From contig NZ_JACSQC010000002.1 of assembly GCF_014836875.1 (NCBI RefSeq), positions 140,834 through 204,833 of the forward strand: a stretch of 64,000 nt of DNA, written 5' to 3'. Below are positions 45,363 through 54,250 of this stretch, one piece after another. Numbering within the stretch: the first letter of the stretch is position 1; every line of letters starts with the position of its first letter. The notes under the pieces are model-generated. The model worked only from the letters and a program-made list of their open reading frames with translations. It was not told the DNA's origin and did no database searches. Source of the DNA: Arthrobacter pullicola (GTDB lineage: Bacteria; Actinomycetota; Actinomycetes; Actinomycetales; Micrococcaceae). The translations under genes and the position numbers were made by a program.

Positions 45363-46702
45363 CACTTGTTGGTCAGCAGCGGCATCTAGATCTGCTGCTG
45401 CCCTCCGACCAGCCGGTGGCCGGGCTGATGCCGCAGGTCCTTGACCTGCTGGAAGACGTTCCCCAGACGGACGTGGCAGCGAAGGTTCTGGTGGCTGCCG
45501 ACGGCCGGGAGCTGTCCCCCGAGCACACCCTGGACGAAGCGGAAATCCTGGACGGCTCTTCCCTGCAGCTGTGCAGCGCGTCCTCCGCTCCCCCGGCTCC
45601 GATTGTCTATGACGTCACCGATCTGGTGGTTTCGGAGACCGAAGAGGTCTCCGGCCGCTGGAACCGGCGGTGGAAGGACGCCACCGGCGGGGTGTTCGCT
45701 GCCTTTAGCCTCTGGGCCGGAGCGGAACTGCTCACCCACGCGCTGGCACCACACTCGGCGTGGTGGCTCCTGACCGCCCTCTCGGTGCTGGCCGCGGGGA
45801 CCGGAATCCTCCTGGGGCGGCGCGCTCCGGCCTCTGCCGTGGGCCCGGCAGTCCTTGGCGCCGGCTGGCTGGCCGGAACCGGTGCTGCACTGCACGTCGC
45901 CGGTCTCATCGGCGCGGACGGACAGGGCCCCGGCGGCCAGGACGGCTACGGGTACGCCGGACTGCTGTTCGCAGCGGTTTCCGCCCTCATCCTGCTTTCA
46001 CTGGGTGCCGCGAACCGGCGGCCCAAGGCCATGTATACCGGGGCACTGGTCCTGGGACTGGCCACAGCCGTCTGGGTGGGCGCGGTGGCCGTGGCCCCCT
46101 CCCCGGTCCACGCAGCCGCCCTCGCCTCGATCGCCGGTGTGCTGCTGCTGGGCCTGCTGCCGGGACTGGCTCTGTCCGCCTCCGGCCTGGCGGCGCTGGA
46201 TGACCAGCGGGCCAAGGGCGGGCAGGTCACCCGTGTGGACGCACTGTCCGCGGTTGCCGCCGCTCATGGCGGACTGGTCGCCGGCACCGCTGCCGCTGCG
46301 GCATCGGTGGCCGTTGGCCTGTGGATCCTGGGCACCGACACCGAATTCCAGGTCTGGTCGCTTCCGCTTCTGGCGGTGCTGGCCCTGGCCGTTTTCCTGC
46401 GTGCCCGGTCCTTCCCGCTGGCACCGGAGCGCCTGGCGCTGTACGGAACCACCGCCGTCGGCCTGGCCGCTTTGGTCATCGGCGCCAGCCGGTACTTCGC
46501 AGCCACCCCCTGGGTTCCGGGGGCCGGTGTGCTGCTCATCGCGGCAGCGCTCTGGCTGGCCCTGGCCCTGGAAATTCCGGATCATACCCAGGCACGGTTC
46601 CGGCTGGCGGCAAAGCGGCTGGAAACCCTGGCGATCCTGGCCTCGGTACCGCTGGCAGCCGGCATGTTCGGGATATTCGCGCAACTGCTGGAGAGCTTCT
46701 AG
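45338..46702 (+). CDS. eccD: T7SS integral membrane protein EccD
   Basis: 454 residues. Residues 1-85 form a ubiquitin/YukD-like domain (RVTLVGQQRHLDLLLPSDQP, LDEAEILDGSSLQL). About eleven membrane segments follow from residue 115. This is the EccD plan, the membrane pore component of ESX systems. The MinD-like gene begins immediately after its stop (46703). Confidence 0.88.
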   Translation: MAHAYTRVTLVGQQRHLDLLLPSDQPVAGLMPQVLDLLEDVPQTDVAAKVLVAADGRELSPEHTLDEAEILDGSSLQLCSASSAPPAPIVYDVTDLVVSETEEVSGRWNRRWKDATGGVFAAFSLWAGAELLTHALAPHSAWWLLTALSVLAAGTGILLGRRAPASAVGPAVLGAGWLAGTGAALHVAGLIGADGQGPGGQDGYGYAGLLFAAVSALILLSLGAANRRPKAMYTGALVLGLATAVWVGAVAVAPSPVHAAALASIAGVLLLGLLPGLALSASGLAALDDQRAKGGQVTRVDALSAVAAAHGGLVAGTAAAAASVAVGLWILGTDTEFQVWSLPLLAVLALAVFLRARSFPLAPERLALYGTTAVGLAALVIGASRYFAATPWVPGAGVLLIAAALWLALALEIPDHTQARFRLAAKRLETLAILASVPLAAGMFGIFAQLLESF

Positions 46703-47755
46703 ATGACTTCCACCGATCCCGGCGCCGGCTTCGGCGCCCCGGCCCCCGTCTCGCCGGACGGCTTTGAGTCCACGCCCCAGCGGCTGCGGCGCACCCTGCG
46801 GACCCGCCCCGCTGAAGGACCGGCACGCCGCGTTTTCCAGCAGGCTGCCGACATGTTCCGCGGCGACGATTACCCGCAGTCCCTCGCCGAAGCCGCAGCC
46901 GGGGTGCAGCAGCCGGTCACCACCGGCCGCCGGATCGCAGTCATCGGTTCCCGCGGCGGTGCCGGGCGCACCACGGCGGCCGCCCTGCTGGCCCGCACCT
47001 TCGCCTCGCTGCGGGCGGACGCCGCCGCGGCCGTCGACCTGACCGAAGCCGGGACGCTGGCCCTGCGGCTCGGCGCACCGGAGGCCCCGCCGCTGGACGC
47101 CGCCGCGGCCCGCCTGGGGCGCACCATCCCCGGTTCCCTCGCGGATCTGCGCGGCTTCGTCACCTCCCCCGGGCCGGAGAACCTGCTGGTCACCGGACGC
47201 CGTGCGTTTCCCGGAACGCAAACCGCAACGGACGACGACGCCCTGCACCTCTCCCGCGTCCTTTCCCGCTACTGTCCGGTCACCCTGTTTGACTGCCCTC
47301 CCGGGCTGGGCGGGCTGACCGGGCAGCGGGACCAGGTCCGGTGGGCGCTGCAGGAGGCGCATCTGGCGCTGTACGTGACCCCGGCCAGCGTGGCAGGGCT
47401 CGACGACGCCGCCCTCGCCGCGGAGCTGTGGCGCCGCGATCCGGCGCTAACGGGAGTTCCACTGCTGGTGCTGCTCACCCGCACCTCGCCCCGCAGCCCG
47501 TTCAACCTGGCCGCCGAGGCCCGGCGGCTGAGCCGCAGCGGTGTGGATACCGCCGTCCTGGGCTACGACGCCCACCTGGCTGCCGGCGTCGAAATCCAGC
47601 CCCGCCTGCTTTCACGGGCAGCCCGGCTGCAGGGCACCCAGCTTGCCGCCCATGTTCTCTCCGCGGCCTCGGCTGCACCGGGGATGCCGGCCCGGCCCGC
47701 GGCAGCCCGCCGGGCGGACACCGGGTCCGGAACTGGCCGCAGGGCACGCGCATGA
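46703..47755 (+). CDS. MinD/ParA-like ATPase of the T7SS locus
   Basis: 350 residues. A disordered Pro-rich N-terminus of about 70 residues precedes a deviant Walker A, GSRGGAGRTT, in which the expected lysines are Arg. AVDLTEAG and the switch-like LFDCPPGLGG follow. ESX loci often carry a MinD-like protein (EspI/EccA-neighbour type) of unclear role. Its stop overlaps eccC by 4 bp (ATGA). Confidence 0.82.
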   Translation: MTSTDPGAGFGAPAPVSPDGFESTPQRLRRTLRTRPAEGPARRVFQQAADMFRGDDYPQSLAEAAAGVQQPVTTGRRIAVIGSRGGAGRTTAAALLARTFASLRADAAAAVDLTEAGTLALRLGAPEAPPLDAAAARLGRTIPGSLADLRGFVTSPGPENLLVTGRRAFPGTQTATDDDALHLSRVLSRYCPVTLFDCPPGLGGLTGQRDQVRWALQEAHLALYVTPASVAGLDDAALAAELWRRDPALTGVPLLVLLTRTSPRSPFNLAAEARRLSRSGVDTAVLGYDAHLAAGVEIQPRLLSRAARLQGTQLAAHVLSAASAAPGMPARPAAARRADTGSGTGRRARA

Positions 47756-50700
47756 GCGTCAAGCTGCTGCACCGGCCCGCCCGGACCACCCCGCCTGCCC
47801 GCAGCATGGAGGCGTTCACCCTGGACGCGCCGCCGCAGATCGAGGGCGGCAAGGGCGGGATGAACATGATGTCGCTGGTGCCGCTGCTCGGCGCCGGCGT
47901 GTCCATGACCGTGATGATGCTGTTCCGTGGCTCCCCGCTGGCCGCCGTCGGGGCCCTGATGATGATCGTGACCATCCTCGCCTCAATCGTGATGATGGTC
48001 AGCCAGCGCGGCAAGCAGGGACGGGCACGGCGCGAACAGCGGGAAAACTACCTCGAATATCTGGAACGCTCCCGCCGGACGCTGCGGCTGGAGGAGCAGG
48101 AAGCCGCCACCGTGGCACGGGCAGCCAATCCTCCGCCGGATGCCCTGTTCGACATCATCCGCAACACCCACCGCATCTGGGAACGCCGCCGCCACAACGA
48201 GGACTTTTTGCACACCCGCTTGGGTTCCGGCACCCGCCGGCACCGGGAAATCACGGTCATGGATGCCGGTTCTGCGCTGGCCCGGAATGACACGTTTATG
48301 GCCACCGAACTCGAGATCCTCAAGCGCCGCTACGAAGCCAGCCCGGACCTTCCCCTTACGGTTCCGCTCGACGGCGCCGGCAACGTCAGCGTGGTCGGTT
48401 CCCGGGCCTTTGTGCTGCAGGTGGCCCGGCTCCTGCTGCTCCAAAGCAGCGCCTTCCATTCACCAGAAGACCTGCACCTGGCCGTCGCGGCTGGCGGGCA
48501 GGCACGCGGGGACTGGGAATGGGCCACCTGGCTGCCGCACCTGGCCGACCAGGGATCCACGCACCGCACCGGTCCGCTGCGCCGGCTGGCTCCGGACATG
48601 GACACCCTGGCCGATCTGCTGCAGCAGGACCTGACCAGCCGTTCCAGCCTGGCCGCTGAATCCCGCAAGAATTTCCTGCGCGGCGGGATCGGCACCGCGC
48701 TGCCGCGGCTGCTGGTGGTCTCGGACAGCTACGGCCAGCTTCCTGCCGAGCTGCCCCTCCCGGACCGGCAGTCCTCCTCCGGCCAGCTCGGCATCACCAC
48801 GCTGCACCTCGCCGCCGAACGCGGCCAGGAACCCGGCGAGGTGGCGGTCCGCATCTCCGAAACGGCCACCGGCTTCCGGCTGGAAAATTACCGGGTGGAC
48901 CCGGTGGAACCGCGGGTGGAAGAAGGCACGCTGGATCCGCTGCCGCCGGCTCTGGCCGAGGCGCTGGCGAGGTCCCTGGCACCGCTGCGTCTCTCCCCCG
49001 ATTCCCTGGAGCACGACACCGCCGGCAGCTCCGAAGGCTTCCTCGGGATGCTCGGGCTCTCGCCGGCCCTGGACGAGGCCGATATCCGCCGGCTCTGGCA
49101 GCCGCGCAGCGAAGTGGACTTCCTCCGGGTACCGCTCGGCGCCGACGACCGCGGCCGGCCGGCACTCCTGGACCTGAAGGAATCCGCGCAGTTCGGCCAC
49201 GGGCCGCACGGCCTCTGCGTCGGCGCCACAGGCTCGGGTAAATCCGAGATGCTGCGCTCCCTGGTGGTCGGCCTGCTGGCTACCCATCCTCCGGAGCTGC
49301 TGGCCATGGTGCTGGTCGACTACAAGGGCGGCGCCACGTTCGCGCCGTTCGCCGACGCGCCGCAGGTCACCGGCGTCATCACCAACCTCTCCGACGACGT
49401 CAGCTTGATCGAACGGGTCTACGCCAGCCTGTCCGGCGAAATCCAGCGCCGGCAGGAAGTCCTCAAGGACGCCGGCAACCTGGCCAACATCACCGATTAC
49501 CAGCTGCACCGTCAGCACCGCATGGCCCAGGGCGAAGACGTTGCGCCGCTGCCGCACCTGGTGGTCATCATCGATGAGTTCGGCGAGCTGCTCACCGCCC
49601 GCCCGGACTTCATCGAACTGTTCCTCTCGATCGGCCGGATCGGACGCTCCATCGGTGTGCATCTGCTCCTCTCCAGCCAGCGCATCGAAGGCGGCAAGCT
49701 CCGCGGCCTGGACACCTACCTCTCCTACCGGATCGGCCTGCGCACCCTCTCCGAGTCCGAATCCCGCACGGTACTGGACACCCCGGATGCCTTCCACCTG
49801 CCCCCGGTTCCCGGCTTCGGGTATCTCAAGGTGGATACCACCACTTACACCCGGTTCAAGGCCGGTTACGTTTCCGGTCCGCTGGAGGACGCTGCCGCGC
49901 CCGCCCCGGAAGACGACGACGACGCGCCGCCGGTACTTCCCGTGCCGCGCTACGCGGCCGTACTGGACGACGCCGCCCAGGCCCAGGCCGCGGCACCCGG
50001 CGCCGCATCGACGTCGTCCTCGAAACGGACCACCGGTCCCACGGTGCTTTCCACGCTGATGCAGACCCTGTCCCGTTTCCCCCGTGCCGTGGACCCGATC
50101 TGGCTGCCGCCGCTGCCCCGCGGGCTGGCGCTGGACACCGCTGCCGGCGGAGTGCTGACCACCAGCCAGGGCCTGCGGCTGAACTCCGGCGGCAACCTCT
50201 CCCTTCCGATTGGCCTGCTCGATGACCCGGCCAAACAGTGGCAGGGCATCTGGACCCTGGACCTCGCCGCCAACGGCGGGAACGCGGCAATCGTCGGCGG
50301 CCCGTCCACGGGCAAGAGCACCGCGCTGCGGACCATCACCACCTCCCTGGCCCTGACGCATTCGCCGTCCGAAGTTGGCATCTACGCCGTCGATCTGCTG
50401 GGCAGCTCCCTGCTGCCGCTGGAAGGCCTGCCACACGTCGGCGGCGTCGCGGTGCGCACCAACCGGGAAGTTATCCGCCGGACGGTCGATGAAATCCTGG
50501 GAATGCTCACCCATCGGGAACGGATCTTCGAGAAATACCAGATCGATTCCCTGGCCACCCTGCGCAGCCTGTGCGCCCAGGGCCGCATTCCGGAACTGCC
50601 CAGCGCTGACATCGTCCTGGTGCTGGATGGCTACGGACAGCTCTCGGACGAGTTCGAGGACATCGAGAAGTCCGTCCACGCCCTGATCAGCCGCGGCGGC

Positions 50701-51771
50701 GGGTACGGCATCCACGTGGTGGTCACCTGCTCCCGGATGAATGAGATCCGGATTGCGCAGCAGAGTTTCTTCGGGAACCGTATCGAACTGCGGCTGGCTG
50801 ATCCCGGCGAATCAGCGCACGGCCGCAAACTCGCCGAAGCGCTCAGCCCCGGCACTCCCGGGCGGGCCCTGACCGACCGGAAGCTGCAGGGACACCTGGC
50901 CCTCCCCCGGATCGACGGCAACCCGGACGACGGCTCCGCGGTCCAGGGCACCCGCGACCTGGTGGCCGCCGTCGCCGCTTCCACCGACGGCCGGGCTATG
51001 GCCGTGCGTGTGCTGCCCGCCGTTGCTCCCGCCGATCCCGGCGCCGTACCTGCCTTCCCCGGGCTGGTTCCGCTGGGCCTGCGGGAGACGGATCTGGGCA
51101 CCGAGACCCTGGACCTGCAGGGCCGGGAAAATCACTTGGTGGTGATGGGCGACGACAGCTCCGGCAAGTCCAATGTCCTGAAGACTCTGATCCGGACGCT
51201 GGCTGCCCAGCACAGCGCTGAAGAGATCGTCTTCGCGGTCTTTGACCCGCGGCGCGCGCTCACCGGCGAAGTGGCGGACGATTATCTGGGCGGTTACGCC
51301 ACCAGCGCCGCGCTGGCCGAGAAACTGGCCGGCGCCGTCGCCGCTGAACTGGAAAAGCGCGTCGCCGCGACACCGGAGGAAGTGGCCGCCGCCCCGCGCG
51401 TCGTGCTCATTATCGACGACTACGACGTCCTGACTGCCGGCGGGTCCTCGCCGCTGTCCCGGCTGACCCCGTACCTGCCGCTGGCACCGGAAATCGGTCT
51501 CCACGCCGTCCTGTCCCGCCGCGTGCGCGGAGCCAGCCGCGGTATGTACGAATCGTTCTTCACCGCCCTGCGCGACTCCGGCAGCGCCACCCTGATCCTC
51601 TCCGGCGACCGCACCGAGGGCGCGCTGATCAACGGAGTCCGGGCCCGCACCCTGCCACCGGGCCGTGCCCAGCTCATCCAGCCCGGCCGCCCGGTGCAGA
51701 TGCTGCAGCTGTTCCTCAACGATCCGGCGGACACTTCTACTGCGGCAGCATCTGTAGGGAGCGGACAGTGA
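47752..51771 (+). CDS. eccC: T7SS ATPase EccC (three FtsK/SpoIIIE domains)
   Basis: Motor and substrate receptor of type VII secretion. 1339 residues from ATG 47752; a longer frame upstream overlaps the MinD-like gene. Two membrane helices lie at about 36-85. Walker A motifs are at about 491 (GATGSGKS), 849 (GGPSTGKS) and 1133 (GDDSSGKS). Matching Walker B segments are VVIIDEFGELL, IVLVLDGYGQL and VVLIIDDYDVL, so only the first has the canonical DE. It is EccCa and EccCb fused in one chain. It overlaps the next gene by GTGA. Confidence 0.93.
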   Translation: MSVKLLHRPARTTPPARSMEAFTLDAPPQIEGGKGGMNMMSLVPLLGAGVSMTVMMLFRGSPLAAVGALMMIVTILASIVMMVSQRGKQGRARREQRENYLEYLERSRRTLRLEEQEAATVARAANPPPDALFDIIRNTHRIWERRRHNEDFLHTRLGSGTRRHREITVMDAGSALARNDTFMATELEILKRRYEASPDLPLTVPLDGAGNVSVVGSRAFVLQVARLLLLQSSAFHSPEDLHLAVAAGGQARGDWEWATWLPHLADQGSTHRTGPLRRLAPDMDTLADLLQQDLTSRSSLAAESRKNFLRGGIGTALPRLLVVSDSYGQLPAELPLPDRQSSSGQLGITTLHLAAERGQEPGEVAVRISETATGFRLENYRVDPVEPRVEEGTLDPLPPALAEALARSLAPLRLSPDSLEHDTAGSSEGFLGMLGLSPALDEADIRRLWQPRSEVDFLRVPLGADDRGRPALLDLKESAQFGHGPHGLCVGATGSGKSEMLRSLVVGLLATHPPELLAMVLVDYKGGATFAPFADAPQVTGVITNLSDDVSLIERVYASLSGEIQRRQEVLKDAGNLANITDYQLHRQHRMAQGEDVAPLPHLVVIIDEFGELLTARPDFIELFLSIGRIGRSIGVHLLLSSQRIEGGKLRGLDTYLSYRIGLRTLSESESRTVLDTPDAFHLPPVPGFGYLKVDTTTYTRFKAGYVSGPLEDAAAPAPEDDDDAPPVLPVPRYAAVLDDAAQAQAAAPGAASTSSSKRTTGPTVLSTLMQTLSRFPRAVDPIWLPPLPRGLALDTAAGGVLTTSQGLRLNSGGNLSLPIGLLDDPAKQWQGIWTLDLAANGGNAAIVGGPSTGKSTALRTITTSLALTHSPSEVGIYAVDLLGSSLLPLEGLPHVGGVAVRTNREVIRRTVDEILGMLTHRERIFEKYQIDSLATLRSLCAQGRIPELPSADIVLVLDGYGQLSDEFEDIEKSVHALISRGGGYGIHVVVTCSRMNEIRIAQQSFFGNRIELRLADPGESAHGRKLAEALSPGTPGRALTDRKLQGHLALPRIDGNPDDGSAVQGTRDLVAAVAASTDGRAMAVRVLPAVAPADPGAVPAFPGLVPLGLRETDLGTETLDLQGRENHLVVMGDDSSGKSNVLKTLIRTLAAQHSAEEIVFAVFDPRRALTGEVADDYLGGYATSAALAEKLAGAVAAELEKRVAATPEEVAAAPRVVLIIDDYDVLTAGGSSPLSRLTPYLPLAPEIGLHAVLSRRVRGASRGMYESFFTALRDSGSATLILSGDRTEGALINGVRARTLPPGRAQLIQPGRPVQMLQLFLNDPADTSTAAASVGSGQ

Positions 51772-52181
51772 GCATCCGATGGACAATCATCAGCGTTCAG
51801 GAGCCGGACCAAAGGCTGGTAGTTGAGGCGCTGCTGGAGACGCTGCCGGAGAAGAGCATGCGGGAGGCCGCTGAGGGCCAGGTGATCGAAATTATCGACG
51901 GCGGCCGGGTGCAGCTGTTGATCGAGCTTCCGCGGCGGATCCAGGTGCCCGGCGAGATCCTGCGCCTGCACCGCGGCTCCGAGGTCAGCGCTCCCGCCGG
52001 CTCCGGAATCCCGGCGTTCTTCACCGCCGAAGGAACCGGATCCGCGGAGCCGCTCTGGTGGCTGGATGTGTACGCCGCGGGTGGAGCGCCCGACGGCGGC
52101 CCGCTGGCCGACGCGCTCACCCAAGCCATTGCCCGCCGCACCACCGGCGTGGTCCTCCTTCCGGATGGAGTACGTTCCTGA
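51768..52181 (+). CDS. T7SS-associated hypothetical protein
   Basis: 137 residues, soluble, unrecognised. GTG start overlapping the eccC stop. It looks like an alpha/beta domain (IRWTIISVQEPDQRLVVEALLETLPEKS, VIEIIDGGRVQLLIELPRRIQVPGEI). Its stop shares a base with the next start (TGATG), so the three genes are a coupled unit. Position alone suggests a role in the secretion system, perhaps as a cytosolic adaptor. Confidence 0.75.
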   Translation: MSIRWTIISVQEPDQRLVVEALLETLPEKSMREAAEGQVIEIIDGGRVQLLIELPRRIQVPGEILRLHRGSEVSAPAGSGIPAFFTAEGTGSAEPLWWLDVYAAGGAPDGGPLADALTQAIARRTTGVVLLPDGVRS

Positions 52182-53236
52182 TGCACGATTCCGCCTACGA
52201 TTTCCTGACCCCGGCCACGGCCATGGTGTTCTGCGACCAGCCGGTGGTGGGCCTGAGTCCGTGGCTCACCCGCGCCTACGCCGGCGCGGTGGAAGCCGGA
52301 CGGCGCTTCGTGGTGCTGACGCCCTCCACATCGTCGATCACCCTGCCGTTGTCCGCCCTGCTGGACGGCCAGACAGCAGCCTGGATGGCAACCGGCGCTG
52401 ACGGCGGATTCTTTGACGCGGTTACCGGCCGGGCCCAGGCATGGGACGGGGACGGTCTACGTCCCGGCGACGCCGTGGCCGATGACTTCCTCTCCGCGGA
52501 ACGCCTCCAGAGCGCGTATCTTCATGTCCGGGCCAGCGTGTTCCATCCGGCCTCCCACACCACCCGCGCCGGTTCCTTCACCGCGCGGGTCTTCGAAGCG
52601 GTGACGGGGTCGGCGCCCGTCGGCTGGGGACTCTACGAACCGGTCAGCGAAATCTGGGACGAAGCCGCTTTCTCCGGGTTCTGCCATAGCCGTTCCCCGC
52701 GCAGCACTCGGCTGGTGGTCCTCGGCGCTGCTCCTGGCAGGCCCGGCGCCCCGGGGCAGGCTGCCGGTTCGGTCGCCGTCGTCACCGTGGAGCGCACCCG
52801 TTCCGGTGTGCTGGAAAGCCTGGAGCTCCTGGCCGAGGCGGAAGCTCCACTGGTAGAGGCTGCGCTCGATGCTTTCCTGGCGGCAATGCACACTGCCCGC
52901 GCCCGCAGTGCAGTCCTGGCCTACGGGCTGGGCTACACCTCGCTGGCCCGGCCGGCCCGGTTCACCGGCACTGCTGTCCCCGGCTGCGCCCTGTTTGGTC
53001 CCGAGTCGCTGGCCGGAATGTCAACGCAGTCGGCTGCCTCGGCGCATTCGGCCACGCCGGCGCAGTCGGCGCTGGCTCTGGCCGGGCCCCGTGCCCGGCT
53101 CCTGGGCACTGCTCCGGCACAGTCCCTGGGCGTGCGGTACACCCTGGAACCCGTTCCGGGCGAGCCGCATCCGCTGGAAGCCTACGCGCGGCTGGCTCTG
53201 GAACTGGGCGGGACCCCGGAAGGACGTCCGGCGTAA
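52181..53236 (+). CDS. T7SS-associated protein (DUF6177-like)
   Basis: 351 residues, no membrane segment. Recognisable traits are the opening FLTPATAMVFCDQPVVGLSPWLTRAY and GWGLYEPVSEIWD, followed by a long Ala-rich region (about 290-315) with SAASAHSATPAQSAL. I recall similar proteins as DUF6177 in actinobacterial ESX-like loci, unverified. It is the last gene of the machine operon; 1 kb of repeats follows. Confidence 0.7.
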   Translation: MHDSAYDFLTPATAMVFCDQPVVGLSPWLTRAYAGAVEAGRRFVVLTPSTSSITLPLSALLDGQTAAWMATGADGGFFDAVTGRAQAWDGDGLRPGDAVADDFLSAERLQSAYLHVRASVFHPASHTTRAGSFTARVFEAVTGSAPVGWGLYEPVSEIWDEAAFSGFCHSRSPRSTRLVVLGAAPGRPGAPGQAAGSVAVVTVERTRSGVLESLELLAEAEAPLVEAALDAFLAAMHTARARSAVLAYGLGYTSLARPARFTGTAVPGCALFGPESLAGMSTQSAASAHSATPAQSALALAGPRARLLGTAPAQSLGVRYTLEPVPGEPHPLEAYARLALELGGTPEGRPA

Positions 53237-53388
53237 CCCGGTGGGTTCCGGGCAGGGACTGCCGGGTCCGGGGGTGGGCTGGGCTGGGCTGGTCCGGGGC
53301 GGTATGGGGTCGTGCGGGTCAGGTTCGGGTCGGCTCGGACTCGGGTGCGCGGTGCGGGCGGGTCCGGGTCGGTGCGGGAGCGGGTGGA

Positions 53389-53496
53389 CCGGGAGCGTAG
53401 CGGGGCTGGTCGCGGTCGGGGCAGCTTCGTGTCCGAGTCGGGGCCGGGAGCGTAGCGGGGCTGGTCGAGGTCGGGGCAGGTTCGTGTCCGAGTCGG
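53389..53496. repeat. Two 53-bp direct repeats
   Basis: Copies at 53389-53441 and 53444-53496 (period 55 bp) share CCGGGAGCGTAGCGGGGCTG and the end GTGTCCGAGTCGG with only a few differences. A third, partial match may precede them. They lie in the gene-free region after the T7SS operon. Confidence 0.85.
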
Positions 53497-53605
53497 AGCC
53501 GCCGGGTCCCACCAACCGCGTCCAGGGCGATCTCTTCGGCGTGCCACCCATCGGCGTGCCGGGTGTAGGGCCTTTGCAAGCCCAAGATTCCCACAATTTG
53601 TGAGG

Positions 53606-53794
53606 AAAGTGCACTCATGGGACCACACAGGCCTCTTGCGTAACGCCGGCTGGGAAAACCGGGCACCACCGACGCCTAGTTCGGGCGAAATCCCTCCTCT
53701 TTGGGACAAATCGAACGCCAGGGGACTTCCCTGCCATGGCGCCGCGCAGGAAAGTCCCAATGCGGCGGGAATGTCCCAAATCGGAGGAAACCGT
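53606..53794. repeat. 189-bp direct repeat, copy 1
   Basis: Matches 53861-54049 without gaps and with few substitutions, at a spacing of exactly 255 bp. Inside are nested inverted repeats: outer TTTGGGACA and TGTCCCAAA; inner GGGACTTCCCTGC and GCAGGAAAGTCCC. About 35 bp upstream of each copy also resemble each other. It holds no gene of its own. Confidence 0.88.
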
Positions 53795-53860
53795 CGCCGC
53801 AGACCGCCGAGAACCCGGGTCTGTCGGGGACTCGTGCAATCCTGCCCACGGTTCGTGGCG

Positions 53861-54049
53861 AAAGTGCACTCATGGGACCACACAGGCCTCCTGCGTAACG
53901 CTGGCTGGGAAAACCGGGCACCACCAACCCCTAATTCGGGCGAAATCCCTCCGCTTTGCGACAAATCGAACGCCAGGGGACTTCCCTGCCATGGCGCCGC
54001 GCAGGAAAGTCCCAAAGCGGCGGGAATGTCCCAAATCGGAGGAAACCGT
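53861..54049. repeat. 189-bp direct repeat, copy 2
   Basis: Second copy of the unit at 53606-53794, in the same orientation, with the same nested inverted repeats; the outer left arm has decayed (CTTTGCGACA for CTTTGGGACA). Just beyond it a further motif AAGTCCCAAGTCGGAG repeats part of the unit's right end. Confidence 0.88.
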
Positions 54050-54110
54050 GCCACTAACCTGCCGAAAAGTCCCAAGTCGGAGTGAATTCGGCGGCCCCAG
54101 ATGCGGCTCA

Positions 54111-54191
54111 GGGTCCGGCTCAGGGAGCCCAGCCACGGGGTCCGGCTCAGGGAGCCCAGCCGCAGGGCCCGGCTCAGGGAGCTCAGCCGCA
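54111..54191. repeat. Three tandem 27-bp repeats
   Basis: Units begin at 54111, 54138 and 54165, each close to GGGTCCGGCTCAGGGAGCCC followed by AGCCRCR. Degenerate partial units flank them on both sides. Noncoding as far as can be seen. Confidence 0.85.
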
Positions 54192-54207
54192 GAACCCCGC
54201 CACAGGG

Positions 54208-54225
54208 CCCGGCACCGGTGCCGGG
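54208..54225 (-). terminator. Palindrome after the RDD-FHA gene
   Basis: CCCGGCACCGGTGCCGGG is a perfect 18-bp palindrome 25 bp beyond the stop of the minus-strand gene at 54251. It has no T-run, so the terminator role is uncertain. Confidence 0.4.
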
Positions 54226-54250
54226 CACGCGGCACACCGCTCCGAAGTTG

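Noticed and set aside
48460-50715. 751-residue minus-strand frame opposite eccC
   Set aside because: Shadow of eccC, whose three P-loops fix the coding strand.
53600-54085. 161-residue plus-strand frame with an internal repeat
   Set aside because: The protein repeat only reflects the 189-bp DNA repeat, whose period (255 bp) happens to be a multiple of three. The DNA forms inverted repeats in the unit and the peptide looks random.
54111-54191. 27-bp repeats as a possible CRISPR array
   Set aside because: The units are directly adjacent with no spacers, and no cas gene is present.
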